Origin: Accumulibacter sp. | Lineage (GTDB): Bacteria > Pseudomonadota > Gammaproteobacteria > Burkholderiales > Rhodocyclaceae | DNA length: 64,000 nt | Assembly (NCBI RefSeq): GCF_036625195.1 | Contig: NZ_JAZKUG010000001.1 | Span: forward strand, 4,650,001-4,714,000 | Reading direction: 5' to 3' | Shown: piece by piece, positions 55,301 to 63,572 of the stretch | How positions within the stretch are numbered: the stretch's first letter is position 1 | Layout: each line of letters starts with the position of its first letter | Position numbers and translations under genes: made by a program | Notes under the pieces: generated by a model | The model's database searches: none | Told to the model about the DNA's origin: nothing | Seen by the model: only the letters and a program-made list of their open reading frames with translations

Positions 55301-58300
55301 CCGCGAGTCGAATCCCCCCAAGTGACGACCGAGCCGTCGGCGCGCAGCGCGGCAAAGGCGCTCTCCGTCGAGAACACCTGCTTGACGTCGTTCGTCCCGT
55401 CGAGCTGCACCTCGAGCGCTGCACTGTTGCCGCCCAACCACGGCTGCCCCCAAGTGACGACCGAGCCGTCGGCGCGCAGCGCGGCAAAGGCGTACTCCGT
55501 CGAAAACACCTGCGCGACGTCAATCGTCCCGTCCAGCTGCGCTGCGAAGTTGGAACTGTAGCCGCCCGACCAAGAATCTCCCCAAGTGACCACCGAGCCG
55601 TCGGCGCGCAGCGCGGCAAAGGCGGACCGCGTCGAAAACACCTGCACGACGTCGTTCGTCCCGTCCAGCTGCGCCGCGACCGCGAAGCTGTTGCCGCCGG
55701 ACGATGCATGCCCCCAGGTGACCACCGAGCCGTCGGCGCGCAGCGCGGCAAAGGCGAACCCCGTCGAAAACACTTGCACGACGTCGTTCGTCCCGTCGAG
55801 CTGCGCCGCAACCGCGGAACTGTTGCCGCCATCCGACGAATTCCCCCAGGTAACCACCGACCCATCGGCACGCAGCGCGGCAAAGGCCAACGACGTCGAA
55901 AACACCTGCACGACGTCGTTCGTTCCGTCGAGCTTCGCCGCGACCGCGGAGCTGTCTCCACCGAACGACGAATCCCCCCAAGTGACCACCGAGCCGTCGG
56001 CGCGCAGCGCGGCAAAGGCGCTCTCGGTCAAAAACACCTGCACGACGTCGTTCGTCCCGTCGAGCTGCGCCGCGACCGCGGAGCTGTCTCCACCAAACGA
56101 CGAATCCCCCCAAGTGACCACCGAGCCGTCGGCACGCAGCGCGGCAAAGGCGCTCGCGGTCGAAAACACCTGCACGACGTCGTTCGTCCCGTCGAGCTGC
56201 GCCGCGACCGCGGAGCTGTCTCCACCAAACGACGAATCCCCCCAGGTGACCACCGAGCCGTCGGCGCGCAACGCGGCAAACGCGTACCTCGTGGAAAACA
56301 CCTGCACGACGTCGTTCGTCCCGTCAAGCTGCGCCGCGACCGCGAAGCTGTTCCCGCCGTACGACGCCCCCCCCCAAGTGACGGTCGAACCGTCGGCGCG
56401 CAGCGCGGCAAAGGCGCTCTCGGTCGAAAACACCTGCACGACGTCGTTCGTCCCGTCGAGCTGCGCCGCGACCGCGGAACTGTCTCCGCCGTAGCTCGGA
56501 TCCCCCCAGGCCACCACCGAGCCGTCGGCGCGAATTGCCGCAAACGCACCCTCGTTGCGCCACGCGCCCGAACTGTGTCCGAGAAAGCTGTTCCCGATGC
56601 GCGTCACAGTAAACACGTCGTCGGTGAACGGATTCGCCAGACCAACGACGTGCCGGAACCGCTCCGCGACGCCGCTGCTATCGCCCCCCGACGACGAATC
56701 GCCCCAGGTCACCAGCGAGCCGTCGGCGCGCAGCGCGGCAAACGCGTCGTTGGTCGAGAACACCTCGCGCACGTCCACCGTCCCGTCGAGGCCCGCAGCG
56801 ACCACGCTGCTGTCGCCGCCCGACGCTGCCGATCCCCAGGTGACGAGCGAGCCGTCGGCACGCAGCGCGGCAAAGGCGCCGTCGGTCGACAGCACCCGCC
56901 GGATGTCGATCGTGCCGTCGAGCTGCGCCGCGACGCCGGTGCTGTCGCCGCCAGAGGCTGCCGCCCCCCAGGTGACGAGCGAGCCGTCGGCGCGCAGCGC
57001 GGCAAAGGCGCCGTTGGTCGCGAAGACCTGCGTGACGTCGATCGTGCCGTCGAGCTGCGCCGCGACGGCGCTGCTGTCGCCACCGGACGAGGGATCGCCC
57101 CAAGTGACCAGCGATCCGTCGGCACGCAGCGCGGCAAAGGCGTACAGCGTCGAAGCCACATGCACGACGTCGGTCGTCCCGTCGAGCTGCGCCGAGACCG
57201 CAGCACTATCGCCGCCATACGATGAAGGTCCCCAGGTGACCACCGAGCCATCGGCACGCAGCGCGGCAAAAGCCCTGATCGTCGAAAACACCTGCGTGAC
57301 GCCGATCGTTCCATCGAGTTGCGCGGCGACGGCGGTGCTGTTGCCGCCGTACGCGGCATCGCCCCAGGTGACCACCGAGCCGTCGGCGCGCAGCGCGGCG
57401 AAGGCGCCGTACGTCGAATACAACTGCACGACGTCGTTGGTCCCGTCGATCTGCGTCGCGACCGCGGCACTGTCGCCGCCGTACGGTGCCGCGCCCCAGG
57501 TGACGACCGAGCCGTCGGCGCGCAGCGCGGCGAAGGCGCTGATCGTCGAAAACACCTGCGTGACGGCGGTCGTGCCGTCGAGCTGCGCCGCCACCGCGGT
57601 ACTGTTGCCGCCCCAGGATGAATCGCCCCAGGTGACGAGCGAACCGTCGGCGCGCAGCGCGGCAAAGGCGTACCCCGTGGAGAACATCCGCACGACGTCG
57701 ATCGTGCCGTTGATCTGCGCCGCGACCGCGGCACTGTTGCCACCGTAAGCGGGATCACCCCAACTGATGACCGAGCCGTCAGCACGCAGCGCGGCAAAGG
57801 CCTGCTGGTTCGAGAAGATCTGTGTGACGTCGATCGCGCCGCCAATCTGGGCGGCGACGGTGCTGCTGTCGCCACCATGGGCGGCATCGCCCCAGGTGAC
57901 GACCGAGCCGTCGGCGCGCAGGGCGGCGAAGGCTTTTTCGTTGCGCCATTCGCCCAGGCTGTGGCGGGGGAAGGCGATCGGCTGCTGCGCGATGGTCATG
58001 CCGAGCAGGCCGCGCCAGTGCGGCGCGGCGAGCGGTGGCGTGCGCACTTCGCCGACGTCGAGCCGCCAGGCGCCGCCGAGGTCGGCGTGGCCGACGGGGG
58101 TCGAGGAGGCGGCGACCGGGGCGCCGAGGGCTGCGGCGAGGGTTGCGACGAAGGCGCGGCCGCTCTCGCCGTCACCGACGGCGCAGGCGTAGAGCTGCAG
58201 GTCGGCGTCGGCGGCGAGCGAGTCGCCGATCGCGGCGAGGTCGGCGGCGCGCGTGGCGAGCGTGCCGGCATCGACTTCGCCGGCGCCGAGCCGGATCGCG

Positions 58301-58488
58301 CCCGGCCGGCCGTGCGCGAGGATGCGGATCGAGGCGACTTCGCCCTGCCCCGCCAGCGCCCGCCGGATCTGCCGCAGGCCGTCGTCGTCAGCGCCGATCA
58401 GGCGCCATGGGTGGTGGGCATCGAGACCCGTCAGCAGTGCCGGCCGATCGGCGACGCGGTGATCGACGAATATCCAGTTGGTGCGCAT
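49312..58488 (-). CDS. giant secreted protein: DUF4347 + 30 RCC1-like repeats + cadherin-like domains + RTX (3058 aa)
   Basis: The ATG at 58488 has AGGAG seven bases upstream. Residues ~1-165 are a DUF4347 domain (IRILAHGRPGAIRLGAG, LQLYACAVGDGESGRAFV, STPVGHADLGGAWRLDVGEV), often found at the start of large secreted RTX or adhesin proteins. Residues ~180-1530 carry 30 RCC1-like repeats of about 44 residues (FAALRADGSVVTWGDSSFGG), as blocks of 10 and 20 split by a spacer that resembles the region before the first repeat (SLGEWRNEKAF, SSGAWRNEGAF). Two cadherin-like/tandem-95 domains follow (GNAYASFSFQVQDDGG in each), then RTX repeats. The C-terminus (DTIELENAIFASL, DDYLIYDTTSGALYYDA, ending ADFFIT) is the shared type I secretion region. 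Predicted extracellular structural or adhesive protein. Confidence 0.88.
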   Translation of the reverse strand: MRTNWIFVDHRVADRPALLTGLDAHHPWRLIGADDDGLRQIRRALAGQGEVASIRILAHGRPGAIRLGAGEVDAGTLATRAADLAAIGDSLAADADLQLYACAVGDGESGRAFVATLAAALGAPVAASSTPVGHADLGGAWRLDVGEVRTPPLAAPHWRGLLGMTIAQQPIAFPRHSLGEWRNEKAFAALRADGSVVTWGDAAHGGDSSTVAAQIGGAIDVTQIFSNQQAFAALRADGSVISWGDPAYGGNSAAVAAQINGTIDVVRMFSTGYAFAALRADGSLVTWGDSSWGGNSTAVAAQLDGTTAVTQVFSTISAFAALRADGSVVTWGAAPYGGDSAAVATQIDGTNDVVQLYSTYGAFAALRADGSVVTWGDAAYGGNSTAVAAQLDGTIGVTQVFSTIRAFAALRADGSVVTWGPSSYGGDSAAVSAQLDGTTDVVHVASTLYAFAALRADGSLVTWGDPSSGGDSSAVAAQLDGTIDVTQVFATNGAFAALRADGSLVTWGAAASGGDSTGVAAQLDGTIDIRRVLSTDGAFAALRADGSLVTWGSAASGGDSSVVAAGLDGTVDVREVFSTNDAFAALRADGSLVTWGDSSSGGDSSGVAERFRHVVGLANPFTDDVFTVTRIGNSFLGHSSGAWRNEGAFAAIRADGSVVAWGDPSYGGDSSAVAAQLDGTNDVVQVFSTESAFAALRADGSTVTWGGASYGGNSFAVAAQLDGTNDVVQVFSTRYAFAALRADGSVVTWGDSSFGGDSSAVAAQLDGTNDVVQVFSTASAFAALRADGSVVTWGDSSFGGDSSAVAAQLDGTNDVVQVFLTESAFAALRADGSVVTWGDSSFGGDSSAVAAKLDGTNDVVQVFSTSLAFAALRADGSVVTWGNSSDGGNSSAVAAQLDGTNDVVQVFSTGFAFAALRADGSVVTWGHASSGGNSFAVAAQLDGTNDVVQVFSTRSAFAALRADGSVVTWGDSWSGGYSSNFAAQLDGTIDVAQVFSTEYAFAALRADGSVVTWGQPWLGGNSAALEVQLDGTNDVKQVFSTESAFAALRADGSVVTWGDSTRGGAIGYAPLVNGTNDVVDVFSTGSAFAALRADGSVVTWGASSYGGNSSAVASQLDGTNDVTQVFSTEYAFAALRADGSVVTWGNSGLGGNSSAVAAQLDGTIDVTQVFSAERAFAALRADGSVVTWGDADFGGNSATVSAQLDGTNDVVKVFSTKSDTVEVFPDGAFAALRADGSVVTWGDSNRGGASSAVATELDGTNDVVQVFSTHGAFAALRADGSVVTWGDSSFGGDSSAVAAKLDGTNDVVQVFSTSLAFAALRADGSVVTWGNSSDGGNSSAVAAQLDGTNDVVQVFSTGFAFAALRADGSVVTWGHASSGGNSFAVAAQLDGTNDVVQVFSTEGAFAALRADGSVVTWGGAGGDSSPVGAQLDGANDVVQVCSTEYAFAALRADGSVVTWGDSRWGGDSSAVAAQLDGTNDVTELFSTAEAFAALRADGSLITWGDSSAGGDLSALGSPWSDVVNIATPSDGDLSVRVDASDSFHSAPSGSDRSVLVAEDAAYTFGGADFPLTDPSDLPADGLLAIRIATLPAAGSLTLSGAAVTVGQSIAVAALAAGQLVFTPATNTSGNAYASFSFQVQDDGGTADGGADLDPTPNLITIDVTPVNDAPLGADNTVSTYEDNPYVFDAADFGFSDATDTPANALLAVRIGTLPVAGSLTLSGAAVSPGQTITASDIVAGNLVFTPAANASGNAYASFSFQVQDDGGTVGGGIDLDPSANAITIDVRPLVGGDGDDHLPGGPNDNTLEGLGGNDTLDGGAGNDTLAGGAGDDRLLGGQGTDTARYSDAGSGVTVTLATQGVPQNTSGAGLDTLIGIENLVGSAFADTLTGDGNANRLEGGSGDDALDGGAGNDSLDGGAGNDLLWGGSGADSLLGGDGSDLYYVDHAGDSVTETNANPASGGTDQVYGYLPTYTLTAHVENGRILASGAANLTGNGLDNLLYAGSGHNLLDGAGGNDTVSYLYGASSGVSISLALAGAQATGGSGSDTLMSIEHLIGSNQDDSLAGDGNANRLEGGNGNDTLAGGAGNDTLSGSAGSDTASYADAASGVSVSLAIAAPQATGGSGSDTLIAIENLSGSTWDDTLRGDGNANRLSGAQGNDFLNGDAGNDTLDGGAGNDRLWGGSGADSLIGGDGSDSYYVDNAGDSVSETNANPASGGTDQVYSYLSTYTLTAHVENGRILATGAANLTGNALDNLLYAGSGHNVLDGAGGNDTVSYLYGASSGVSISLAIPGAQATGGSGSDTLMSIEHLIGSNQDDSLAGDGNANRLEGGNGNDTLAGGAGNDTLSGSAGSDTASYADATSGVSVSLAIAAPQATGGSGSDTLIGIENLGGSTWDDTLRGDGSANRLDGAQGNDFLNGDAGNDTLDGGAGNDRLWGGTGADSLIGGDGSDSYYVDDAGDSVSETNANPATGGTDQVFSYLAAYTLATHIENGRILATGAANLTGNALDNLLDAGTGANLLDGAGGNDTVSYLYAVSGSGVSVSLAILGAQATGGSGSDTLAGIENLTGSIYDDTLTGDGNANRLNGAQGNDFLNGGAGNDTLDGGAGNDRLWGGSGADSLLGGDGSDFYYLDDAGDSVTETNANPATGGTDQVLSYLASTTLGAHIENGRILTSGVANLTGNTLDNLLDAGTGANLLDGAGGNDTVSYLYGASSGVSVSLAILGAQATGGSGSDTLAGIENLSGSTYDDSLTGDGNANRLNGAQGNDFLNGNAGNDSLDGGAGNDTLWGGTGADSLSGGDGSDLYYVDHAGDSVSESNANPTTGGIDLVYSSIAAYTLGANVENGRILATGAASLSGNALANLLYAGAGANVLDGAGGNDTASYLYGVSGSGVTASLASGTATGGSGSDTLTGIENLVGSAYADTLSGDGGGNLLSGGNGNDTLSGGLGADTFRFDTLPNAATNRDTINDFNVLDDTIELENAIFASLLSPGTLAATSFRSGAGLTAAADADDYLIYDTTSGALYYDAAGNGGAGPVHIATLTGIPALTIADFFIT
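49714..51405 (-). repeat. RTX-coding segment nearly identical to 59088-60779
   Basis: This 1.7-kb stretch aligns to 59088-60779 at a constant offset of 9374 bases, with only scattered differences (checked near 49861, 50041, 50761, 51241 and 51361). It encodes the last RTX supra-repeats before the secretion region of two different proteins. Confidence 0.8.
53930..57960 (-). repeat. 30 RCC1-like repeats of about 132 bp
   Basis: Each unit encodes about 44 residues centred on FAALRADGSVVTWGD. Within the array, ~54300-54680 recurs at ~55644-56024 (offset 1344 bases) almost without change, showing block duplication of several units. One unit near 54810 carries a short insertion (SDTVEVFPDG). Confidence 0.85.
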
Positions 58489-58553
58489 TGGGCGGCTCCT
58501 GGGTCAGGGGTTCAGGAGCGACCGGGTGGACGCTGCTGCGGCTGGTGCCGCCG

Positions 58554-58626
58554 GCGACCGGCCCGGCCGCGAACGGCGGGGATGTGGTGATGCAGAGCCG
58601 CGAAGCCGCGCCGCGGGGCCGGTCGC
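58554..58626. repeat. 11-bp perfect inverted repeat in the gap between two giant genes
   Basis: GCGACCGGCCC at 58554-58564 and its reverse complement at 58616-58626, with a 51-base loop, in a ~200-base gap of extreme GC content. It could be part of a terminator for the GH16-RTX gene, but there is no T-tract and chance is possible. Confidence 0.3.
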
Positions 58627-58688
58627 GGCTTGGGCGCGGTGGTGCGGCTGCCGTCGGGCAGCGGGCTGGGCGGGGTGGCGGGCGCGAT

Positions 58689-61600
58689 TCATGTGACGAG
58701 GAAGTCGACATTGGTGAGCGCCAGGCCGGCGGCGAGGGTAGCGATCTGCACCGGGCCGGCGCCGATGTTGCCATTGGCGTCGTAGTAGAGCGCGCCGCTG
58801 GCGGTGTCGTAGATGAGGTAGTCGTCGGCGTCGGCAGCGGTGGTGACCCCGGCACCGGAGCGGAACGAGCCGGCGGCCAGCGGGCCGTTCGGCAGCGAGC
58901 TGAAGATCGCGTTCTCGAGTTCGATGGTGTCGTCGAAGACGCTGAAGTCGCTGATCGTGTCGCGGTTGGTCGCGGCGTTCGGCAGCATGTCGAAGCGGAA
59001 GATGTCGGCGCCGAGGCCGCCGCTGAGGGTGTCGTTGCCGTTGCCGCCGCTGAGGACGTTGCCGCTGGCGTCGCCGCTGAGGGTGTCGGCGTAGGCCGAG
59101 CCGACGAGGTTCTCGATGCCGGTGAGGGTGTCGCTGCCGGAGCCGCCGGTGGCGGCGCCGCTGGCGAGGCTGGCGGTGACGCCGCTGCCGCTGACGCCGT
59201 AGAGGTAGCTGGCGGTGTCGTTGCCGCCGGCACCGTCGAGGACGTTGGCGCCGGCGCCGGCGTAGAGGAGGTTGGCGAGGGCGTTGCCGCTCAGGCTCGC
59301 GGCGCCGGTGGCGAGGATGCGGCCGTTCTCGACGTTCGCGCCGAGGGTGTAGGCGGCGATGGAACTGTAGACGAGGTCGATGCCGCCCGTGGTGGGATTG
59401 GCGTTGCTTTCGCTGACGCTGTCGCCGGCGTGGTCGACGTAGTAGAGGTCGGAGCCGTCGCCACCGCTCAGGCTGTCGGCGCCGGTACCGCCCCAGAGGG
59501 TGTCGTTGCCGGCGCCGCCGTCGAGGCTGTCGTTGCCGGCGTTGCCATTGAGGAAGTCGTTGCCTTGCGCGCCGTTGAGGCGGTTGGCGTTGCCGTCGCC
59601 GGTGAGGGTGTCGTCGTAGGTGGAGCCGCTGAGGTTCTCGATTCCGGCGAGGGTGTCGCTGCCGGAGCCGCCGGTGGCCTGGGCGCCGAGGATGGCGAGG
59701 CTGACGCTGACGCCGCTGCTGGCACCATAGAGGTAGCTGACGGTGTCGTTGCCGCCGGCACCGTCGAGGAGGTTGGCGCCGGTGCCGGCGTCGAGGAGGT
59801 TGTCGAGGGTGTTGCCGGTGAGGTTGGCGACGCCTGAGGTGAGGATGCGGCCGTTCTCGATGTGGGCGCCGAGGGTGGTGCTGGCGAGGTAGCTGAGAAC
59901 CTGGTCGGTGCCACCGGTTGCCGGGTTGGCGTTGGTCTCAGTGACGCTGTCGCCGGCGTCGTCGAGGTAGTAGAAGTCGGAGCCGTCACCACCGAGCAGG
60001 CTGTCGGCGCCGCTGCCACCCCAGAGGCGGTCGTTGCCGGCGCCGCCGTCGAGGGTGTCGTTGCCGGCGCCGCCGTTGAGGAAGTCGTTGCCCTGCGCGC
60101 CGTTGAGGCGGTTGGCGTTGCCGTCGCCGGTGAGGGTGTCGTCGTAGGTGGAGCCACTGAGGTTCTCGATGCCGGCGAGGGTGTCGCTGCCGGAGCCGCC
60201 GGTCGCCTGGGCGCCGGCAAGGGCGAGGCTGACGCTGATGCCGCTGCCAATGACGGCGTAGAGGTAGCTGACGGTGTCGTTGCCGCCGGCGCCGTCGAGG
60301 AGGTTGGCGCCGGTGCCGGCGTCGAGGAGGTTGTCGAGGGCGTTGCCGGTGAGGTTGGCCGCGCCGGTGGCGAGGATGCGGCCGTTCTCGATGTGGGCGG
60401 TGAGGGTGTAGGCGGCGAGATAACTGAAGACCTGGTCGGTGCCGCCGGTTGCTGGGTTGGCGTTGCTTTCGCCGACGCTGTCGCCGGCGTTGTCGACGTA
60501 ATAGGAGTCGGAGCCGTCACCGCCGACCAGGCTGTCGGCACCGCTGCCACCCCAGAGGCGGTCGTTGCCAGCGCCGCCGTCGAGGGTGTCATCGCCGGCG
60601 TCGCCATTTAGGAAGTCGTTGCCCTCCGCACCGTCGAGACGGTTGGCGTTGCCGTCGCCGCGCAGGGTGTCGTCCCAGGTCGAGCCGCCGAGGTTTTCGA
60701 TGGCGATCAGGGTGTCGGTACCCGAGCCGCCGGTGGCCTGTGGGGCGGCGATGGCGAGGCTGACGCTGACCCCGCTGCTGGCGCCGTGGAGGTAGCTGAG
60801 GGTGTCGTTGCCGCCGGCACCGTCGAGGAGGTTGGCGCCGGTGCCGGCGTCGAGGCGGTTGTCGAGGGCGTTGCCGGTGAGGTTGGCGGCGCCCGTGGCA
60901 AGAATCCGGCCGTTCTCGATGTGGGCGCCGAGGGTGTAGGCCGCGAGGCCGCTGAAGACCTGGTCGGTGCCGCCGCTGACGGGGTTGGCATTCGTCTCCG
61001 TGACGCGGTCACCGGCATGATCCACGTAATACTGGTCGGAGCCGTCGCCACCGATCAGGCTGTCGGCGCCGAGGCCGCCGTCGAGGGTGTCGTCGCCGGC
61101 ACCACCGGCCAGGGTGTCGTTGCCGTTGGCGCCTTCGAGCCGGTTGGCGTTGCCGTCGCCGGTCAGCATGTCAGCGTGGATCGAGCCGCTGAGGTTCTCG
61201 ATGGCGACCAGGGTGTCGCTGCCGGAACCGCCGGTCGCCTGTGCGCCGGCGATGGCGAGGCTGACGCTGACGCCGCTGCTGACGCCGTAGAGGTAGCTCG
61301 CGGTGTCGTTGCCAGCGGCGCCGTCAAGCAGGCTGTTGCCGCTGCCGCCGTACAGGAGGTTGTCGAGGTCGTTGCCGGTCAGGCTGGCGATGCCGGCGGC
61401 AAGAATGCGGCCGTTCTCGACGTTCGCGCCGAGGGTGTAGGCGGCAAGGGAGCTGAAGATCTGGTCGGCGCCGCCGGTGGCGGGGTTGGCGTTGGTTTCG
61501 GTGACGCTGTCGCCGGCGTGGTCAACGTAGTACTGGTCGGAGCCGTCGCCACCCGTCAGGCTGTCGGCAGCGGTACCGCCCCAGAGGCGGTCGTTGCCTT

Positions 61601-63572
61601 CGCCACCGTCGAGAGTGTCGGCGCCGGACCCGCCGTCGAGGCTGTCGTTGCCGTCACCGCCATTCAGTGTGTCATTGCCCGCCGCACCGATGAGGGTGTC
61701 GTCCCCGCCCTCACCGTTCAGGGTATTGGCTCCAGCGTTCCCCCGCAGGGCATTGCTTGCGGCAGTGCCCGTAGCGACGAGGTTGTCGTAGCCGCTCAAC
61801 TCGGCATTGACAAACGGTGTCCCGGCGAGCTTGATCGAGAAGGGACTGACGTAGGTCGACGGGTCGGTCAAGGGCGCAACGGCCGAGACGGCAAGTCCCG
61901 TCGCGTAGCGCGTGCCCTGCGCGATGGCAGGCGGTGCGTCGAGGACCTCGAGCCATACGCTGAGAGAATCATCATTCGGATTCCGGCTGGCGGCGAGAAA
62001 GCCCTGCAGGCCGAAGCGAAGTCCATGCGAGTCGGTGATCGACAATCGAATCGTCGGGCTGTCAGGAAACCAGGTTGAACCCGCACCCTTGACCAGCTCG
62101 ACCCAACGGCCGAGCTCCTGGGGCGCAGTAAAGAGATGGGCGTCCCTGGGAGTGCTCTCCGAAAGCGCCAGATGATGCACGTTGCCTGAGCCGTCTTCCC
62201 AGAGGAGCAGCGACGCATCGAACTGCTGCGCGTCAGCGAACATGCTGGAAAGAGTCCCGCTGCGCACGACATCGCCCCGCGTTCTCGCCAGTCCCGTTGC
62301 GAGGGCGATTTCTTCGGTGGCAAGCAGGGTGTTCGTGATGAACACCGTCGTTGCCGCGGGAGAAGGGTCTGGAAAGGTTCGCGTGCTGCTCACGGTAGCT
62401 GCCGAGCCGAAGTGTGCGGTGACGCGATCGGTATAGCGGTCGCTCCCTCCGGTGGTGATCTCCGCCTTGTCTGTCGTTGGCACATACAGCAGGTTCTCGC
62501 CCCCTTGTGCCGGACGATACGAAAAGGTTGCGGCAAAGGACGTGCCCAGTGAGCCAGACGTACCGTCCGGCTTCTGATACGTCGCGCGGACAAAGCTGTT
62601 GGCGACCAGGTCTACGAAGGTCAACGGGTAACCCGCACCGCCCGGTGTGCGGTCGTACAACTCGATGCCGTGGTAGTCGATGCCGCCAAGCAGGGCATCG
62701 TTGTGGTAGATGGGTACGGCGGGCTCGGCAACACCCGGCAGGATCTTCGCATACGCGGCGAAGTGCTCCGGCTGGTCGTAGAAGCGCAGGCTGGTAGACG
62801 ACACCCGCACCCAATCCACCCGGTAGTCGAAGTCGACGTTCGCCTGCGCATCAGCCGCTGGCTGCAATGCCGCACTGTAGGCGAGAGCAAACTCAGGCGC
62901 GGGCGCCCAGACGTTCAGGTTCACGCCCATCGGCCCGGTTGGCACAGCGCTGGTCGACGAGTACCGGAGCAGACCATCGACCAGCCATTCGATCCGTCCG
63001 GGAAACAGCCGAAAACCGTAGGTGTGGAAGGACGTAAAGTCAAATCCGGTTGGCAACTCGAGCGCGACACCGTGACCCGCGCCGAGAGGCTCGTCGGCAT
63101 AATGATTGATCAGGGCGCGCGGTGGATCGACTCCGGGCTGGTAGAGGTTGGAGACGAACTCCCAGTCGATCTCGTCATGGTTCGTCGACTGCGCATCGAT
63201 CAGGCGATACCCGAACAGCGAAGTGACCAAGCCAGGCGGCTTGCCGAACGGTGAGGCGACGCGCGCTTCAAACTGCAGCCCCGGGATTGAGCCGCCGATG
63301 GCGAACGTCTGGATCGAATCGATCTCGGACCCCCAGAAGCTGTCGCCCGGCACGAGCGCCGTTGGGTTGTAGGTTGACAGACGCAGGTGCGCAACGCCAT
63401 CGGCAACCGGGGTCTTCCCTCCGTCACCGGCAACCGACAATGGATTGCGAATCGCCGTGCGACCGAAAAACCCGGCGGCCCCCGTCGGCGTCGTCCACAC
63501 GCTCCGGTCGACATCGGGGCCTGCAATCGCGAAATCGTCAAACAACAGGACCGCTGTCTGCTCAATCGACAT
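58689..63572 (-). CDS. secreted GH16-type glycanase with RTX repeats (1627 aa)
   Basis: I chose the ATG at 63572 (MSIEQTAVLLFDD), preceded by AGGGGG; GTG at 63578 is possible. Residues ~5-265 are a GH16 beta-glucanase-type domain: NHDEIDWEFVS carries the catalytic ExDxxE (nucleophile and acid/base Glu), with HTYGFRLFPGRIEWLVDG and VDFDYRVDWVRV as flanking strands. Residues ~270-600 are a domain I do not recognise, probably beta-rich. From ~residue 610 onward are RTX repeats (GNDTLDGGxGNDRLWGG), then the shared C-terminal secretion region ending VDFLVT. It would hydrolyse or remodel a beta-1,3/1,4-linked glucan or galactan outside the cell after type I secretion; the substrate is unknown. It is upstream of the DUF4347/RCC1 gene on the same strand. 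Confidence 0.87.
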   Translation of the reverse strand: MSIEQTAVLLFDDFAIAGPDVDRSVWTTPTGAAGFFGRTAIRNPLSVAGDGGKTPVADGVAHLRLSTYNPTALVPGDSFWGSEIDSIQTFAIGGSIPGLQFEARVASPFGKPPGLVTSLFGYRLIDAQSTNHDEIDWEFVSNLYQPGVDPPRALINHYADEPLGAGHGVALELPTGFDFTSFHTYGFRLFPGRIEWLVDGLLRYSSTSAVPTGPMGVNLNVWAPAPEFALAYSAALQPAADAQANVDFDYRVDWVRVSSTSLRFYDQPEHFAAYAKILPGVAEPAVPIYHNDALLGGIDYHGIELYDRTPGGAGYPLTFVDLVANSFVRATYQKPDGTSGSLGTSFAATFSYRPAQGGENLLYVPTTDKAEITTGGSDRYTDRVTAHFGSAATVSSTRTFPDPSPAATTVFITNTLLATEEIALATGLARTRGDVVRSGTLSSMFADAQQFDASLLLWEDGSGNVHHLALSESTPRDAHLFTAPQELGRWVELVKGAGSTWFPDSPTIRLSITDSHGLRFGLQGFLAASRNPNDDSLSVWLEVLDAPPAIAQGTRYATGLAVSAVAPLTDPSTYVSPFSIKLAGTPFVNAELSGYDNLVATGTAASNALRGNAGANTLNGEGGDDTLIGAAGNDTLNGGDGNDSLDGGSGADTLDGGEGNDRLWGGTAADSLTGGDGSDQYYVDHAGDSVTETNANPATGGADQIFSSLAAYTLGANVENGRILAAGIASLTGNDLDNLLYGGSGNSLLDGAAGNDTASYLYGVSSGVSVSLAIAGAQATGGSGSDTLVAIENLSGSIHADMLTGDGNANRLEGANGNDTLAGGAGDDTLDGGLGADSLIGGDGSDQYYVDHAGDRVTETNANPVSGGTDQVFSGLAAYTLGAHIENGRILATGAANLTGNALDNRLDAGTGANLLDGAGGNDTLSYLHGASSGVSVSLAIAAPQATGGSGTDTLIAIENLGGSTWDDTLRGDGNANRLDGAEGNDFLNGDAGDDTLDGGAGNDRLWGGSGADSLVGGDGSDSYYVDNAGDSVGESNANPATGGTDQVFSYLAAYTLTAHIENGRILATGAANLTGNALDNLLDAGTGANLLDGAGGNDTVSYLYAVIGSGISVSLALAGAQATGGSGSDTLAGIENLSGSTYDDTLTGDGNANRLNGAQGNDFLNGGAGNDTLDGGAGNDRLWGGSGADSLLGGDGSDFYYLDDAGDSVTETNANPATGGTDQVLSYLASTTLGAHIENGRILTSGVANLTGNTLDNLLDAGTGANLLDGAGGNDTVSYLYGASSGVSVSLAILGAQATGGSGSDTLAGIENLSGSTYDDTLTGDGNANRLNGAQGNDFLNGNAGNDSLDGGAGNDTLWGGTGADSLSGGDGSDLYYVDHAGDSVSESNANPTTGGIDLVYSSIAAYTLGANVENGRILATGAASLSGNALANLLYAGAGANVLDGAGGNDTASYLYGVSGSGVTASLASGAATGGSGSDTLTGIENLVGSAYADTLSGDASGNVLSGGNGNDTLSGGLGADIFRFDMLPNAATNRDTISDFSVFDDTIELENAIFSSLPNGPLAAGSFRSGAGVTTAADADDYLIYDTASGALYYDANGNIGAGPVQIATLAAGLALTNVDFLVT
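59088..60779 (-). repeat. RTX-coding segment nearly identical to 49714-51405
   Basis: Partner of the copy in the neighbouring giant gene; same orientation, offset 9374 bases. The copies separate just beyond 60779. Confidence 0.8.

Noticed and set aside
55708..57225. 505-codon plus-strand frame opposite the RCC1-like array
   Set aside because: Mirrors the 132-base periodicity of the array and has no independent features.
58035..59837. 600-codon plus-strand frame across the gap between two giant genes
   Set aside because: Starts with an Arg-rich run and continues as antisense RTX; a by-product of very high GC.
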